Source: Terriglobia bacterium (GTDB lineage: Bacteria > Acidobacteriota > Terriglobia > UBA7540). Taken from it: a stretch of DNA of 37,086 bases. Positions 1-8,107 of the stretch are shown here, one piece after another. The notes under the pieces are model-generated. The model worked only from the letters and a program-made list of their open reading frames with translations. It had not been told where the DNA came from and did not search any database. Position 1 is the stretch's first letter. Each line of letters begins with the position of its first letter. The stretch spans positions 1 through 37,086 of the forward strand of contig JASHOS010000013.1 in assembly GCA_030040995.1 (NCBI GenBank), written 5' to 3'. The position numbers were made by a program, and so were the translations under genes.

Positions 1-136
1 CCATGCCCTCGGCAGCCATCAACACGATCCGGGCCCGGAGCACGAGTTTCTGTGCCGTGCTTCGTCCTCGTATCCACCGATTCAGTATCGATCGTTGTTC
101 TTCGGTCACTCTCAACGGCTTCGCTGGTTTCCACAT
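1..136 (-). CDS. IS630-type transposase, N-terminal fragment (runs off the left edge)
   Basis: Reading the minus strand from the ATG at 136-134 gives 45 codons, starting MWKPAKPLRVTEEQRSILNR and ending in ARIVLMAAEGM at the window edge. This is the typical start of an IS630-family transposase, where a helix-turn-helix region follows the RIVLMAAEG stretch; the catalytic DDE domain lies outside the window. A 16-bp element end lies just upstream at 181-196, which fixes the element boundary. The matching C-terminal end of a second copy, or of the same repeat collapsed in assembly, is at the far right of the window. Family assignment is by eye from the N-terminal pattern and is supported by the inverted ends. 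Confidence 0.8.
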   Translation of the reverse strand, partial: MWKPAKPLRVTEEQRSILNRWIRGRSTAQKLVLRARIVLMAAEGM

Positions 137-180
137 GAGCGAAGCTAACACAAAGAAGGCCTCATTGTCTACCTATTTAT

Positions 181-196
181 GTGGCATATGACTAGG
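181..196. repeat. IS630 terminal inverted repeat (left copy)
   Basis: GTGGCATATGACTAGG here is the reverse complement, with one mismatch, of CCTAGTCATGTGCCAC at 36892-36907. The TA at 193-194 may be the TA target dinucleotide typical of IS630/Tc1 elements, which would put the element edge just inside it. The reading frame of a different gene begins immediately outside. Confidence 0.75.
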
Positions 197-398
197 GTGT
201 TTTGCCGAACGCGAGCGGGTGGCTCTGGAATTCGCGGGGAAGCTGACGACGGACTCCACCCGTGTGAGCGATGATCTATTCGCGAAGCTACGCGCCCATT
301 TCGATGAAGGCGAGATTGTGGAAATCGCCGCCGTCGCCGGAATATTTAATTACTTCAACCGCGTGAATAACGCCCTCCAGATGGAACCCACCTTGTAA
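197..398 (+). pseudogene. Carboxymuconolactone decarboxylase/AhpD-like gene, 3' remnant cut by IS630
   Basis: An open frame runs from the IS630 end to a TAA at 396-398. It encodes about 64 residues including ERERVALEFAGKLT, a DDLFAKLRAHFDEGEIVEI stretch and GIFNYFNRVNNALQMEPTL. This is the pattern of the C-terminal half of carboxymuconolactone decarboxylase/AhpD-like proteins (a helix, then an E(I/L)VE helix, then a FN.FNR.NNAL.(V/M)EPT tail). There is no start codon or N-terminal half; the frame is open into the IS end, so the insertion appears to have split the gene. The N-terminal part, including any CxxC catalytic pair, would lie beyond the IS. The remnant is presumably non-functional. 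Confidence 0.75.
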
Positions 399-548
399 CA
401 CCCGCTCCACTTGAGATAGCCAATGGACGGGTACAACTTGCCCGACCCTGGTAGATTTTCGGTGCGGTGATTGAAGGGGACGGCTTGCCTTCCCCCTACA
501 TCGCCTTCGGATGTCGATGGATTAGGGGTTGGTAAACACCCGCCCGCC

Positions 549-577
549 TTGCATAAACCTGCGCTGTGCATGATAAT
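549..577 (+). promoter_or_regulatory. Candidate promoter for the Ser/Thr kinase gene
   Basis: TTGCAT at 549-554 and GATAAT at 572-577 are separated by 17 bp, giving a good -10 and a weak -35. The predicted transcript would start near 584, about 50 nt before the kinase ATG. The rest of 399-635 holds no gene that I can recognise. Confidence 0.35.
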
Positions 578-635
578 ACGGTAGCATTTGGGCTCTCCCT
601 AAGCTCGCGTCCAGGAGGGAAATTACACCCGTCCT

Positions 636-3455
636 ATGAGGTGTCCGTATTGCCAAACTGAGAACCGGAGCGACGCGCTGGAGTGTGCCCACTGCGGCAA
701 GTCACTCTTTGATTTCTCGAGTGCTGAAACCCTCGCGGGTGAGACGGTCGCCGCCGAAGCGATGGAGGCCAACCGCCATGCAGGGTCTAAAGCCGTTGGA
801 GTCGTCACGCCTCCGCCCGTGGTTTCGAGCGGCGCGTCCTGGACAGCTTCTCCGGGGTTTTCCGTACTGCTCGAGCCTGGCGCCAGATTCGGTCCGCGCT
901 ATCAGATCGAGTCGTTGCTCGGCAAGGGTGGCATGGGGCTCGTGTATAAGGCGCATGACCTGGAGCTTAACCGCACCGTAGCGCTCAAGCTGGTTCGCCC
1001 GGAGTTGACGGCAGAGGGGGACGCTGTCCAACGGTTCAAGCAGGAACTGCTGCTTGCCAGCCGCATTTCTCATAAAAACATTCTCCGCATTCACGATCTT
1101 GGCGACGTCAGCGGAGTCAAGTTCATCTCCATGGCCTACGTCGAGGGAGATGACCTGAGCCGGCTTTTGAAGAAGCGCGGTCGGATCGCCTTGGATCAAA
1201 CGCTGAAGCTTGCCCGTCAATTGTGCGGAGCGCTCGACGCCGCGCACAGCGAAGGAATCATTCACCGCGACTTGAAACCCCAAAATATTCTGATCGACCA
1301 CGAAGGCAACGCTTTCGTTTCCGACTTCGGCTTGGCCAAGTCCCTGGAAGCAAACGCCGCCGAAATGACACAAGCCGGACAAATCCTCGGCACGCCGCGC
1401 TACATGGCGCCCGAACAGTTGGAAGGAAAGGCGGCAGACGCTCGAACGGATATTTACGCATTCGGCTTGATCCTGTACGAAATGGTTACGGGCGATATTC
1501 CCTCTAAAGCCAGTTCCGTGCCGCAGTTGATGCTCCAACGGCTCAGCCAAAAAGTGAAGAACCCCAAGGCGTTGAATCCGGAGACGCCGGATTATCTGGC
1601 TCAAATCGTCATGCGCTGTTTGGAGGTGGATCCGGACCGGCGCTATCAATCGGCGCGCGACATCCTTAAGGACCTTGACGCCGGCCGCGCCGTCAAGCCG
1701 GCGCACAGCGTCCAGATCACCGTAGCCATGCCGGGAGAGCGGAATTGGCTTTATGGCGCGGCAATCATCGTGCTGATTGGAATCACGCTCGCCGTTTTTC
1801 TGCTGCATCGATTCATCCGGCCGCATCCGGCTAACCGGACGGCCATTACCAGCGTTCCTTCTCTCGCTCAAGGAAAATATCTGGCGGTGCTTCCCTTTCG
1901 CGTTCTGGGCAATCAAGCGTCGTTAGGGTACCTCGCGGAAGGCGTCAGCGAGGCGCTCTCGGCAAAGCTTTTCAGCCTGCAAGGACTTCACCTGGTTTCG
2001 GCTTCCACCGCTCGCGGCGAATCCACGCCACTTTCCAGGATTGCGCGAGACCTGGGCGTGAACCTGGTGGTACGCGGAACGTTGCAGGGCGACACCAACG
2101 AGATTGCGATTGTGGTAAACCTGGAGAACCTCGCAGGCGGAGGGTTGGTCTGGCAGCAGGAATTCACCGGCTCGCCGAAGGATTTGCTCACCCTTGAAGA
2201 CCATATCTCCGCCAGTTTGATTGACGCCTTGCAGCTCCACCCCGGCCCGGCCGAATTGGCCCGCTCGACCGAGCATCCTACCGAAAATGTCGCGGCCTAC
2301 AGCCTCTACCTCAAAGGGCAGGAGGCAATGCGGGGCCTGCCCGGCGCAGCAACCGTTCAGCAGGCCATTGATTCATACCAAAGCGCGCTGAAACAGGATT
2401 CGAGTTTCGCGCTCGCCTACGCCGGCTTGGCAAGCGCGAGCCTGAGGATGTACAGGCTGAAAAAGGACCGGTTCTGGGCAGACCAAGCCCTGAGCGCCGC
2501 CCAGCAGGCCCAGGAGCTCAATAGTAGCCTCCCGGAGGTTTATCTGGCGCTCGGGGACGTTTACCGCGCGACGGGAAAGAGCGCAGAGGCGATTAGTGAT
2601 CTGAACCACGCCCTGACTTTGGCGCCCAACTCGGATGAAGCATACTTGCTTCTTGGCAAAGCGTATAGCGCGGAGGGCAACCTCAAGCAGGGTATCCCTG
2701 CTCTCAAAAGGGCGGTTCAAATCGACCCTTATTACTGGGTGAATCCAGATGAGCTCGGCAAGGCATACTATGCCGCTGGCAATTATGCGCTTGCCTTGCG
2801 CGCCTTCCAGCGCGTGGCGCAGCTTGCGCCGGATAAAGCAGCGGGGTATGAGAACAGCGGAGACGTCTATATGCAGGAAGGCAAGTTCGGACAGGCCGTC
2901 CCTTCGCTGACCAGGGCTTTGCAGTTGAGCCCGTCGTTCCAACAGTATTCGAACCTCGGCATCGCGTACTTTTATACGAAGCGATATGCGGACGCCGTGA
3001 AGGAGTTCGAGCACGCCCTTGCGCTCAGCCCGAATCAGGAAGACGTGGTGGGAAATCTAGCGGAAGCGTACTTATTCAGCGGACAGAAAGATAAGGCCCA
3101 GCAAACATTCAACCATGCCATCAGCCTAGCCTACAAGGATCTCCAAGTAAATCCTCGCGACGCCGACACCATGGCAGATCTTGCAATGTATTGGGCAAAT
3201 GAAGAGCAGCCCACCCAGGCGATGGAGACGATCCAAAACTCACTTTCCATCGATCCGGAGAACCCACAGTCGCTCTATAACAAAGCGGTAATTGAGAGCT
3301 TGGCAGGCCAGCCGCAAAAAGCTCTACAGTCGCTCGATGCAGCCTTCAAGAAAGGGTTTCCACCGCTACAGGCGGTTAGCGATCCTGAGTTATCAAGCCT
3401 TCAGAATCGCCCGGACTTTCAGCAGCTTGTCAGCCGCTTTAGCCACAATAACTAG
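636..3455 (+). CDS. Membrane-bound serine/threonine protein kinase with zinc ribbon and TPR repeats
   Basis: A 939-residue multidomain protein. Residues 1-20 form a zinc ribbon (C3, C6, C17, C20). A Hanks-type kinase follows at about 89-350: glycine loop GKGGMG at 96-101, catalytic lysine K118 in VALKLV, HRDLKPQN from 210 with D212, DFG at 230-232, and an APE-type motif near 258. One membrane segment lies at about 371-393. The outer part starts with a LAVLPF... domain (about 416-540) resembling the TolB/FlgO-type N-terminal domain seen before TPRs in adenylate-cyclase-like and kinase proteins, then many TPRs from about 553 to 930. All key kinase residues are present, so it should be active, with a cytoplasmic kinase and an exported TPR sensor or scaffold region. 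The AGGAGG at 613-618 is 17 nt from the ATG, unusually far, but the zinc ribbon supports this start. Confidence 0.9.
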   Translation: MRCPYCQTENRSDALECAHCGKSLFDFSSAETLAGETVAAEAMEANRHAGSKAVGVVTPPPVVSSGASWTASPGFSVLLEPGARFGPRYQIESLLGKGGMGLVYKAHDLELNRTVALKLVRPELTAEGDAVQRFKQELLLASRISHKNILRIHDLGDVSGVKFISMAYVEGDDLSRLLKKRGRIALDQTLKLARQLCGALDAAHSEGIIHRDLKPQNILIDHEGNAFVSDFGLAKSLEANAAEMTQAGQILGTPRYMAPEQLEGKAADARTDIYAFGLILYEMVTGDIPSKASSVPQLMLQRLSQKVKNPKALNPETPDYLAQIVMRCLEVDPDRRYQSARDILKDLDAGRAVKPAHSVQITVAMPGERNWLYGAAIIVLIGITLAVFLLHRFIRPHPANRTAITSVPSLAQGKYLAVLPFRVLGNQASLGYLAEGVSEALSAKLFSLQGLHLVSASTARGESTPLSRIARDLGVNLVVRGTLQGDTNEIAIVVNLENLAGGGLVWQQEFTGSPKDLLTLEDHISASLIDALQLHPGPAELARSTEHPTENVAAYSLYLKGQEAMRGLPGAATVQQAIDSYQSALKQDSSFALAYAGLASASLRMYRLKKDRFWADQALSAAQQAQELNSSLPEVYLALGDVYRATGKSAEAISDLNHALTLAPNSDEAYLLLGKAYSAEGNLKQGIPALKRAVQIDPYYWVNPDELGKAYYAAGNYALALRAFQRVAQLAPDKAAGYENSGDVYMQEGKFGQAVPSLTRALQLSPSFQQYSNLGIAYFYTKRYADAVKEFEHALALSPNQEDVVGNLAEAYLFSGQKDKAQQTFNHAISLAYKDLQVNPRDADTMADLAMYWANEEQPTQAMETIQNSLSIDPENPQSLYNKAVIESLAGQPQKALQSLDAAFKKGFPPLQAVSDPELSSLQNRPDFQQLVSRFSHNN

Positions 3456-3470
3456 GCCCGATTTTTTCCC

Positions 3471-4097
3471 TCATCGTGAGCTCGCCCAGAGCTTTCGCCG
3501 CTCGTTCCACCAGCCAAGACCGAGCACGCCAAAGGCGGTGGGAATTAGCTCCGACAACATGCCCGGCTCCGGGACAGGGTCGACAGTTACGGTCGCCGGT
3601 TGAAAATCCGTAAGGGCACACGCCGTATCATCGGGACCGCACGTCGCATCGGCCCCAAAGAAGAAGTCCGTAGCGTTCGGTATAGACTCTCCGGCAGAAA
3701 ACGTTATGCTGACCTGCGTATTGGGGCCAATCTCTCCGTTCGGACAATTGTTGCTCGTCAAGTAACTATCTGCATTCACGCAGTCGATAGTCTGCGTGTC
3801 GAAGTCGGAGGGTGTTGTGAATGTCAACGTGAGTGAGCTGATAACTGAGCCGGTCAGGTTGTTGAGTGCGAGACAGGCTGTCTCGCCACTGAGCACACTC
3901 GGGATTCCGGTGTTAGAGCAACTCTGCCAAGAGACAGAAATTGATGTGTTCGTGTTGAAGATGTTGGTTACGGAAGCGTCTGTGTTGCCAGGGTCGAGAA
4001 TGATCCGCATGTCGCTGTTGTCAGCCATCGCTGAAACGGCGAATGCGCAAACTGCCGCCACAACCGCGAGCACGGTTACAGCTCGGTTGATTTTCAC
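3471..4097 (-). CDS. PEP-CTERM sorting-domain protein (exported, function unknown)
   Basis: A 208-residue secreted protein. Residues 1-25 form a signal peptide (MKINRAV then a hydrophobic run ending AMADN). The body is rich in Ser, Thr and Asn with several Cys, a low-complexity beta-type composition. The C-terminus has the tripartite PEP-CTERM signal: VPEPG, a hydrophobic stretch of about 15 residues (LIPTAFGVLGLGWW) and a basic tail (NERRK). In known systems an exosortase in the inner membrane processes this tail; no exosortase gene is in this window. The start is GTG at 4097-4095, preceded by a strong AGGAGGAGG at 4104-4112. It faces the kinase gene convergently with only 15 bp between the stops. 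The substrate or structural role is unknown. Confidence 0.8.
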   Translation of the reverse strand: MKINRAVTVLAVVAAVCAFAVSAMADNSDMRIILDPGNTDASVTNIFNTNTSISVSWQSCSNTGIPSVLSGETACLALNNLTGSVISSLTLTFTTPSDFDTQTIDCVNADSYLTSNNCPNGEIGPNTQVSITFSAGESIPNATDFFFGADATCGPDDTACALTDFQPATVTVDPVPEPGMLSELIPTAFGVLGLGWWNERRKLWASSR

Positions 4098-4176
4098 GGG
4101 TGACCTCCTCCTAAACTGCTCAGCGCCCCATAATCTTCCAATCCGCTACGACGAACGCCGAGTTAGATTTGGTGTG

Positions 4177-4205
4177 ACTTTACTCCAGTCGGTTGCTCAC
4201 GTCAA
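4177..4205 (-). promoter_or_regulatory. Candidate promoter for the PEP-CTERM gene
   Basis: On the minus strand, TTGACG (4205-4200) and TAAAGT (4182-4177) are separated by 17 bp. A transcript starting near 4170 would have a leader of about 70 nt containing the strong Shine-Dalgarno of the PEP-CTERM gene. Confidence 0.5.
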
Positions 4206-4303
4206 GTATGTATTTAAGCAAAAACGTGAAATTGATTGTTAATTAAAGAGTAAATCACGCCGCACTATTTAAGTATTTTGAAACCTTCAGCCCGCCCTCA
4301 ACA

Positions 4304-4458
4304 GGTCGCGTCAAAGTCCGGATAGGGCGGTTGTAGCGCAGCGTTCGCCTTGTAACGCTGCGGCTTTTTCGTGCAGTGACAAACCGCAGGGATAAAAAGC
4401 GAGCCCCGCGCTACAAAAACGCACTCCAAACCGTAATAAGCCCGACTTTGACGTGACC
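4304..4458. repeat. MITE-like palindromic element A, copy 1
   Basis: A 155-bp intergenic element bounded by 15-bp inverted repeats: GGTCGCGTCAAAGTC at the left, and GACTTTGACGTGACC at the right whose complement differs at one position. Inside are two hairpin units in inverted orientation. The first is GTAGCGCAG CGTT...AACG CTGCGGCTTTTT; the second, read on the minus strand, is TTTTTGTAGCGC... with its own arms. A second copy is at 21338-21689 and an internal piece at 12101-12169. No coding capacity. The rest of 4098-4467 holds only the promoter and leader of the PEP-CTERM gene. Confidence 0.75.
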
Positions 4459-4467
4459 GTGCCGCGC

Positions 4468-7400
4468 TCAATTCCCCTGCGGGAGGGGCGGAAGATGCGG
4501 ATGATGGTTCGGATAAGGCGGAGGTGAGTAATGCGGCTGCGGGCTTTTCTCAAGCATCTGCATGGCCACGGCAACCGCCTGCTCGAGTTGCGGATCGTGA
4601 CCTTCACGGGCGAGCTTCGGATCTTGCCACACCTCAACGTCTGGCGGGATTCCGTGGTTTTCCACCACCCAATGGCCGTGCAATCCTCCAATTGCCCAAC
4701 GCGGCGCCGTGACGCCGCCGCCGTCCATCAAATCCGGATAACCGCCAATCCCCACCAGTCCACCCCATGTTCTCACACCCACCAGCGGACCAATGTGGGC
4801 CTTACGGAAGTACCAGGGCAGCGCGTCGCCGCCTGATCCGGAGAACTGGTTGATCACCATAACCTTCGGCCCAAAGATCGCCTCGGGTGGCTCGACGTAT
4901 GTTTTACCGTACCGTCCTTCCGTGATCGCCATCGGCTTCCGCCCCAGATACTCGACAATGTAATCAGCAAGCTGGCCTCCGTGATTGAACCGCTCGTCGA
5001 TGATGGCGCCTTCTTTCTCCACCTGTGAGAAGAAGTAGCGGTTGAAATTCGTGAACCCGCCCACGGCGGTATCCGGCAGATAAACATAGCCCAGCTTGCC
5101 GCCGCTGAGCTGGTCCACTTTGCGGCGGTTGCTGGCGATCCAATCCAAATTCCGCAGAGCTTTCTCTGTAGCGACGGGGATCACCGTTACCTCGCGAGAG
5201 CCTGTGTCGTTGGGGTTCGGGCCAACTCTCAGCGAGACCTGTTTTCCGGCCATGTTTTGGAAGAAACTATAGACATTATCCGTGCCGTAGAGCTCGCGTC
5301 CATCGACGGCCAGCAGATATTCGCTGGGCTTCACGTTGACTCCCGGCTGGGTGAGGGGGGCGTGAAGTTGCGGGTTCCAGTTTTCACCGTTGTAGATCTT
5401 GGTAAACCGGTAGCGATTGTTCTCGATCGCGTAGTCAGCGCCCAGCAGGCCCACGCTCACCTCCGGGGAGGGTGGCTCGTAGCCACCTTCCACGAACATG
5501 TGGCCGACGGACATGTAGCTGAGCATTTCGCGGAAAAGCAGGTTCAAATCGTCGCGGCTGGCGAGACCGGGCAGGTAAGCCGCAAATTCCTTCTCCGCCG
5601 CGTCAATGTCGTAGCCGTGAAAGTGCGGATCGTAAAAGAAGGCATGTTCGATGCGCCAGACTTCGTGGTACATCTGGTTCCACTCTTCGCGCGGCACAAC
5701 GTAGACCTGCATGCCGTCCGTGTTGAGCATGCCCGCGCCGGGCTTCGCCGGGCTTTCGGACGAAGTGATGAACCAATGGGGGCCCTGCTGGTAGAGCATC
5801 TTGCTGCCGTCGAAGGACAGGGCAAAACCGGAAACGGCGCCTACGATGGTTTCCGTCTGGCGCTTCTTGAGGTCAAATTTGGTCACCGTCAGGCTGGGAG
5901 GGCCGAAGTGTATTTGGACGACGGGCGCCTGCACCAGGAACAGCTCACCCGTTTTCCCGGCTGCGAGACCCACGTAATTCGCGGCGGGTACCGGCAGGGC
6001 CAGCGTACGCTGAAGAATGCCGCTGAAATCAATCTCCACCTTCACGGGCGCCTTCTTCTTGTTCTTCGAAGCCGCTGGCGGCGCAGGTTGCGGGTTTTCC
6101 CCGGCGGGTTTTGTCACCTTTTCTTCATCGCTCTCGGGCAGGAGCGGCGACGGCACATTCTTGCCGAGCACCACCACGTAAGCATGGCGCGTCACCGGAT
6201 GCGCTTCGCTCGTCATATCGAGCCAGCCCGTCGTGAGACCCATATCCGTGCTGGAGGTGAAATACAGGTATTTTCCGTTCTGATCGAAAACCGGATAAAG
6301 ACAATCGCTCATCCCGTCCGTAATCTGCGTAGCTTTCTGGCCGGTAAGTGAATAGACGAAAACGCCCCGAAGGTGGTTCGGCAACTCTTTCGTATACGTC
6401 AGCCACTCGCTATCCGGCGACCAGGTAGGATCAAATTCATGAAGCGGTGTGCCGAAGAGGTCGGTATCAACTTTAACGGGCGTTGGATGCGCCAGGTCAA
6501 CGTACCACAGGTTCATAGCCTGGTCGCTAAAGACCAATTTCTTGCTGTCCGGCGACCATGCAAGGTCATAATAGTAGGCCCAATGCTGATGGAGTGGAAT
6601 CGTCCGCACCGATCCCAGGCCTGTTTGGTTGCGGATGCGCAGGTCGTATTCGCCCGCGCCATCGGAAAAATAGGCGACCCATTCCCCATCCGGCGACCAG
6701 GCCGGATCGCGGTCTTCGACGCCCGGGCTATTGGTGAGATTGCGGATGTCGCCCTTCTTGACCGGGACCGTAAGAATCTCGCCGTGCGCTTCAAACACCG
6801 CGCGCACGCCTGCCGGCGAGATCGCATAATTTTCAATCTGCTTCGCCACATTTTCAAAACGGGGACGCAATTGAGGCATATCCGCGGCGATGGTAATGGG
6901 CACTCGCTTCGCGCGGTGGGTCTTGAGATCAAACAGGTGAATCTGGCCGAATTGAGAGTAGACAATCGCGCCCGGCCCGGCCGAAGCCGAGAGAATATCA
7001 AAGCCGCTATTCTTGAGGACCTGGGTTACCTTTTGGGTTTGAGTGCTGTACGCAAACAGCGTCACCGGACCGCTGCGGTCGGAAAGAAAGTACACCGTGT
7101 TCCCAACCCACATGGGATCGTTGTCATTGGAATTCTCGCGAGGAATTTTCACCACGCTTGAATCGGCGAGATTGGCAATCCAGATGGGCGTTGTCTGTCC
7201 GCCTCGATAGCCTTGCCAGAACGGCTCCCAGCGGAAATTAGGGACGTAGGCCAAGTGTGTTCCATCGGGAGAATAGGATCCGCGCTCCGCCATGAGCAGC
7301 GGAAGTTCCGTGGGAAAGCCACCAGTGACCGGAACAGTGTAAAGCTGGTCGGGGTCGGAATAACTATATCGGGCAGACCTGAAGAGAACGCTCTTGCCGT

Positions 7401-7758
7401 CTGACGTCCATCCCACGGCGATATCCGGACCCGGATGGTAAGTGAGGCGGGTGGGCTCTCCACCCGAAGCGGAGACAACGTAGACGTCTACATTTCCATT
7501 GTAGTTTCCGGTAAAGGCGATCGTGGAGCCGTCCGGAGAGAAATAGGGTGTGGCCAGCCTGTCCTCGCCCGTCACCAGCCGGTGCGCCTGCCCCCCGTCA
7601 CGGCTCACAATCCAAATGTCTCCGCCGTAGGCAAACGCGATCTGAGTCCTGCTGACGGTAGGATTCTGCAGGAGCAGCAGATCCGCTGATCGAGCGCGAG
7701 GAATTGCGACGACGCCAATCAAAACTGCACCCAGCAATTTCAGCAGCGCATTTCTCAT
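4468..7758 (-). CDS. Tricorn-protease-like S41 peptidase with beta-propeller N-terminus
   Basis: The chosen start, ATG 7758-7756, gives 1096 residues, close to the roughly 1070 of archaeal tricorn protease. GGGAG lies just upstream and a signal peptide follows (MRNALLKLLGAVLIGVVAI...ARSA), so a periplasmic location is likely. The open frame continues to 8007, but that extension is Arg/Cys-rich and unlike a protein start. The N-terminal half shows repeated PD40/TolB-type propeller blades (YFSPDGSTIAFT, AWSPDGEWVAYFSDG, TWSPDSEWLTYT). The middle has WRIEHAFFYDPHFHGYD, where H714 matches the catalytic histidine position of tricorn; a PDZ-like segment follows. The C-terminal S41 core has NQFSGSGGDALPW with S975 as the probable nucleophile. 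A long Pro/Lys-rich insert sits near residues 545-580. Tricorn degrades peptides in the cytosol of archaea; here the signal peptide implies extracytoplasmic peptide degradation. Confidence 0.85.
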   Translation of the reverse strand: MRNALLKLLGAVLIGVVAIPRARSADLLLLQNPTVSRTQIAFAYGGDIWIVSRDGGQAHRLVTGEDRLATPYFSPDGSTIAFTGNYNGNVDVYVVSASGGEPTRLTYHPGPDIAVGWTSDGKSVLFRSARYSYSDPDQLYTVPVTGGFPTELPLLMAERGSYSPDGTHLAYVPNFRWEPFWQGYRGGQTTPIWIANLADSSVVKIPRENSNDNDPMWVGNTVYFLSDRSGPVTLFAYSTQTQKVTQVLKNSGFDILSASAGPGAIVYSQFGQIHLFDLKTHRAKRVPITIAADMPQLRPRFENVAKQIENYAISPAGVRAVFEAHGEILTVPVKKGDIRNLTNSPGVEDRDPAWSPDGEWVAYFSDGAGEYDLRIRNQTGLGSVRTIPLHQHWAYYYDLAWSPDSKKLVFSDQAMNLWYVDLAHPTPVKVDTDLFGTPLHEFDPTWSPDSEWLTYTKELPNHLRGVFVYSLTGQKATQITDGMSDCLYPVFDQNGKYLYFTSSTDMGLTTGWLDMTSEAHPVTRHAYVVVLGKNVPSPLLPESDEEKVTKPAGENPQPAPPAASKNKKKAPVKVEIDFSGILQRTLALPVPAANYVGLAAGKTGELFLVQAPVVQIHFGPPSLTVTKFDLKKRQTETIVGAVSGFALSFDGSKMLYQQGPHWFITSSESPAKPGAGMLNTDGMQVYVVPREEWNQMYHEVWRIEHAFFYDPHFHGYDIDAAEKEFAAYLPGLASRDDLNLLFREMLSYMSVGHMFVEGGYEPPSPEVSVGLLGADYAIENNRYRFTKIYNGENWNPQLHAPLTQPGVNVKPSEYLLAVDGRELYGTDNVYSFFQNMAGKQVSLRVGPNPNDTGSREVTVIPVATEKALRNLDWIASNRRKVDQLSGGKLGYVYLPDTAVGGFTNFNRYFFSQVEKEGAIIDERFNHGGQLADYIVEYLGRKPMAITEGRYGKTYVEPPEAIFGPKVMVINQFSGSGGDALPWYFRKAHIGPLVGVRTWGGLVGIGGYPDLMDGGGVTAPRWAIGGLHGHWVVENHGIPPDVEVWQDPKLAREGHDPQLEQAVAVAMQMLEKSPQPHYSPPPYPNHHPHLPPLPQGN

Positions 7759-8107
7759 CTCGATTCTCCCGAACGTTAGGACATGGAACCAGGTTTGTGG
7801 ACGGTCGTCATCCTGAACAGTCCAAATTGTTTCGCCCGCCATCCCCAAAACGTCCGGAAAAACCCGGTGCCATCCCGCCGGGCGGGAGGACGGCGCGATT
7901 GCGTAGTATATGCCAACAGGCGCGAGCGTGTCCCTAAAAAAGTAATGCCAGCAGCAATCCTGGTGACAAGGTCGGGCTAGTCGAGAGCGACTGCGACATA
8001 GGGACATCAGCGAAGGTGCGCCCTTTCAGGGGTTCAGTTGTAAACAAAGACTCGCATCCGAGCTGGGCGGTGGCGCAGCCGGAAGCTTCAAGGTATAGTG
8101 TTCACCG
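7759..8107. other. Divergent intergenic region between the tricorn-like gene and dnaJ
   Basis: 349 bp between two divergently transcribed genes. On the plus strand TATAGT at 8094-8099 is a plausible -10 for dnaJ, only 8 bases from the ATG, with no good -35 or Shine-Dalgarno. A GC-rich palindrome (CCCGCC/GGGCGGG) lies near 7870-7890 without a T-tract. I saw no CIRCE-type heat-shock operator and no gene. Confidence 0.4.

Noticed and set aside
702-1916. Long minus-strand open frame (404 codons) inside the kinase gene.
   Set aside because: It is the antisense of a GC-rich kinase-coding region; no protein motifs, and the plus strand clearly codes.
5257-6351. Plus-strand open frame of 364 codons across the tricorn-like gene.
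   Set aside because: Antisense shadow with no recognisable motifs; the minus strand shows propeller and S41 motifs throughout.
7870-7890. GC-rich palindrome (CCCGCC/GGGCGGG) as a terminator.
   Set aside because: It lies between two divergent gene starts and has no T-tract.
7759-8007. N-terminal extension of the tricorn-like protein to 8007.
   Set aside because: It would put Arg/Cys-rich sequence before a clear signal peptide; the ATG at 7758 has a good Shine-Dalgarno.
7759-8107. CIRCE or other heat-shock operator before the dnaJ-like gene.
   Set aside because: No TTAGCACTC-N9-GAGTGCTAA pattern or HspR-type inverted repeat could be found.
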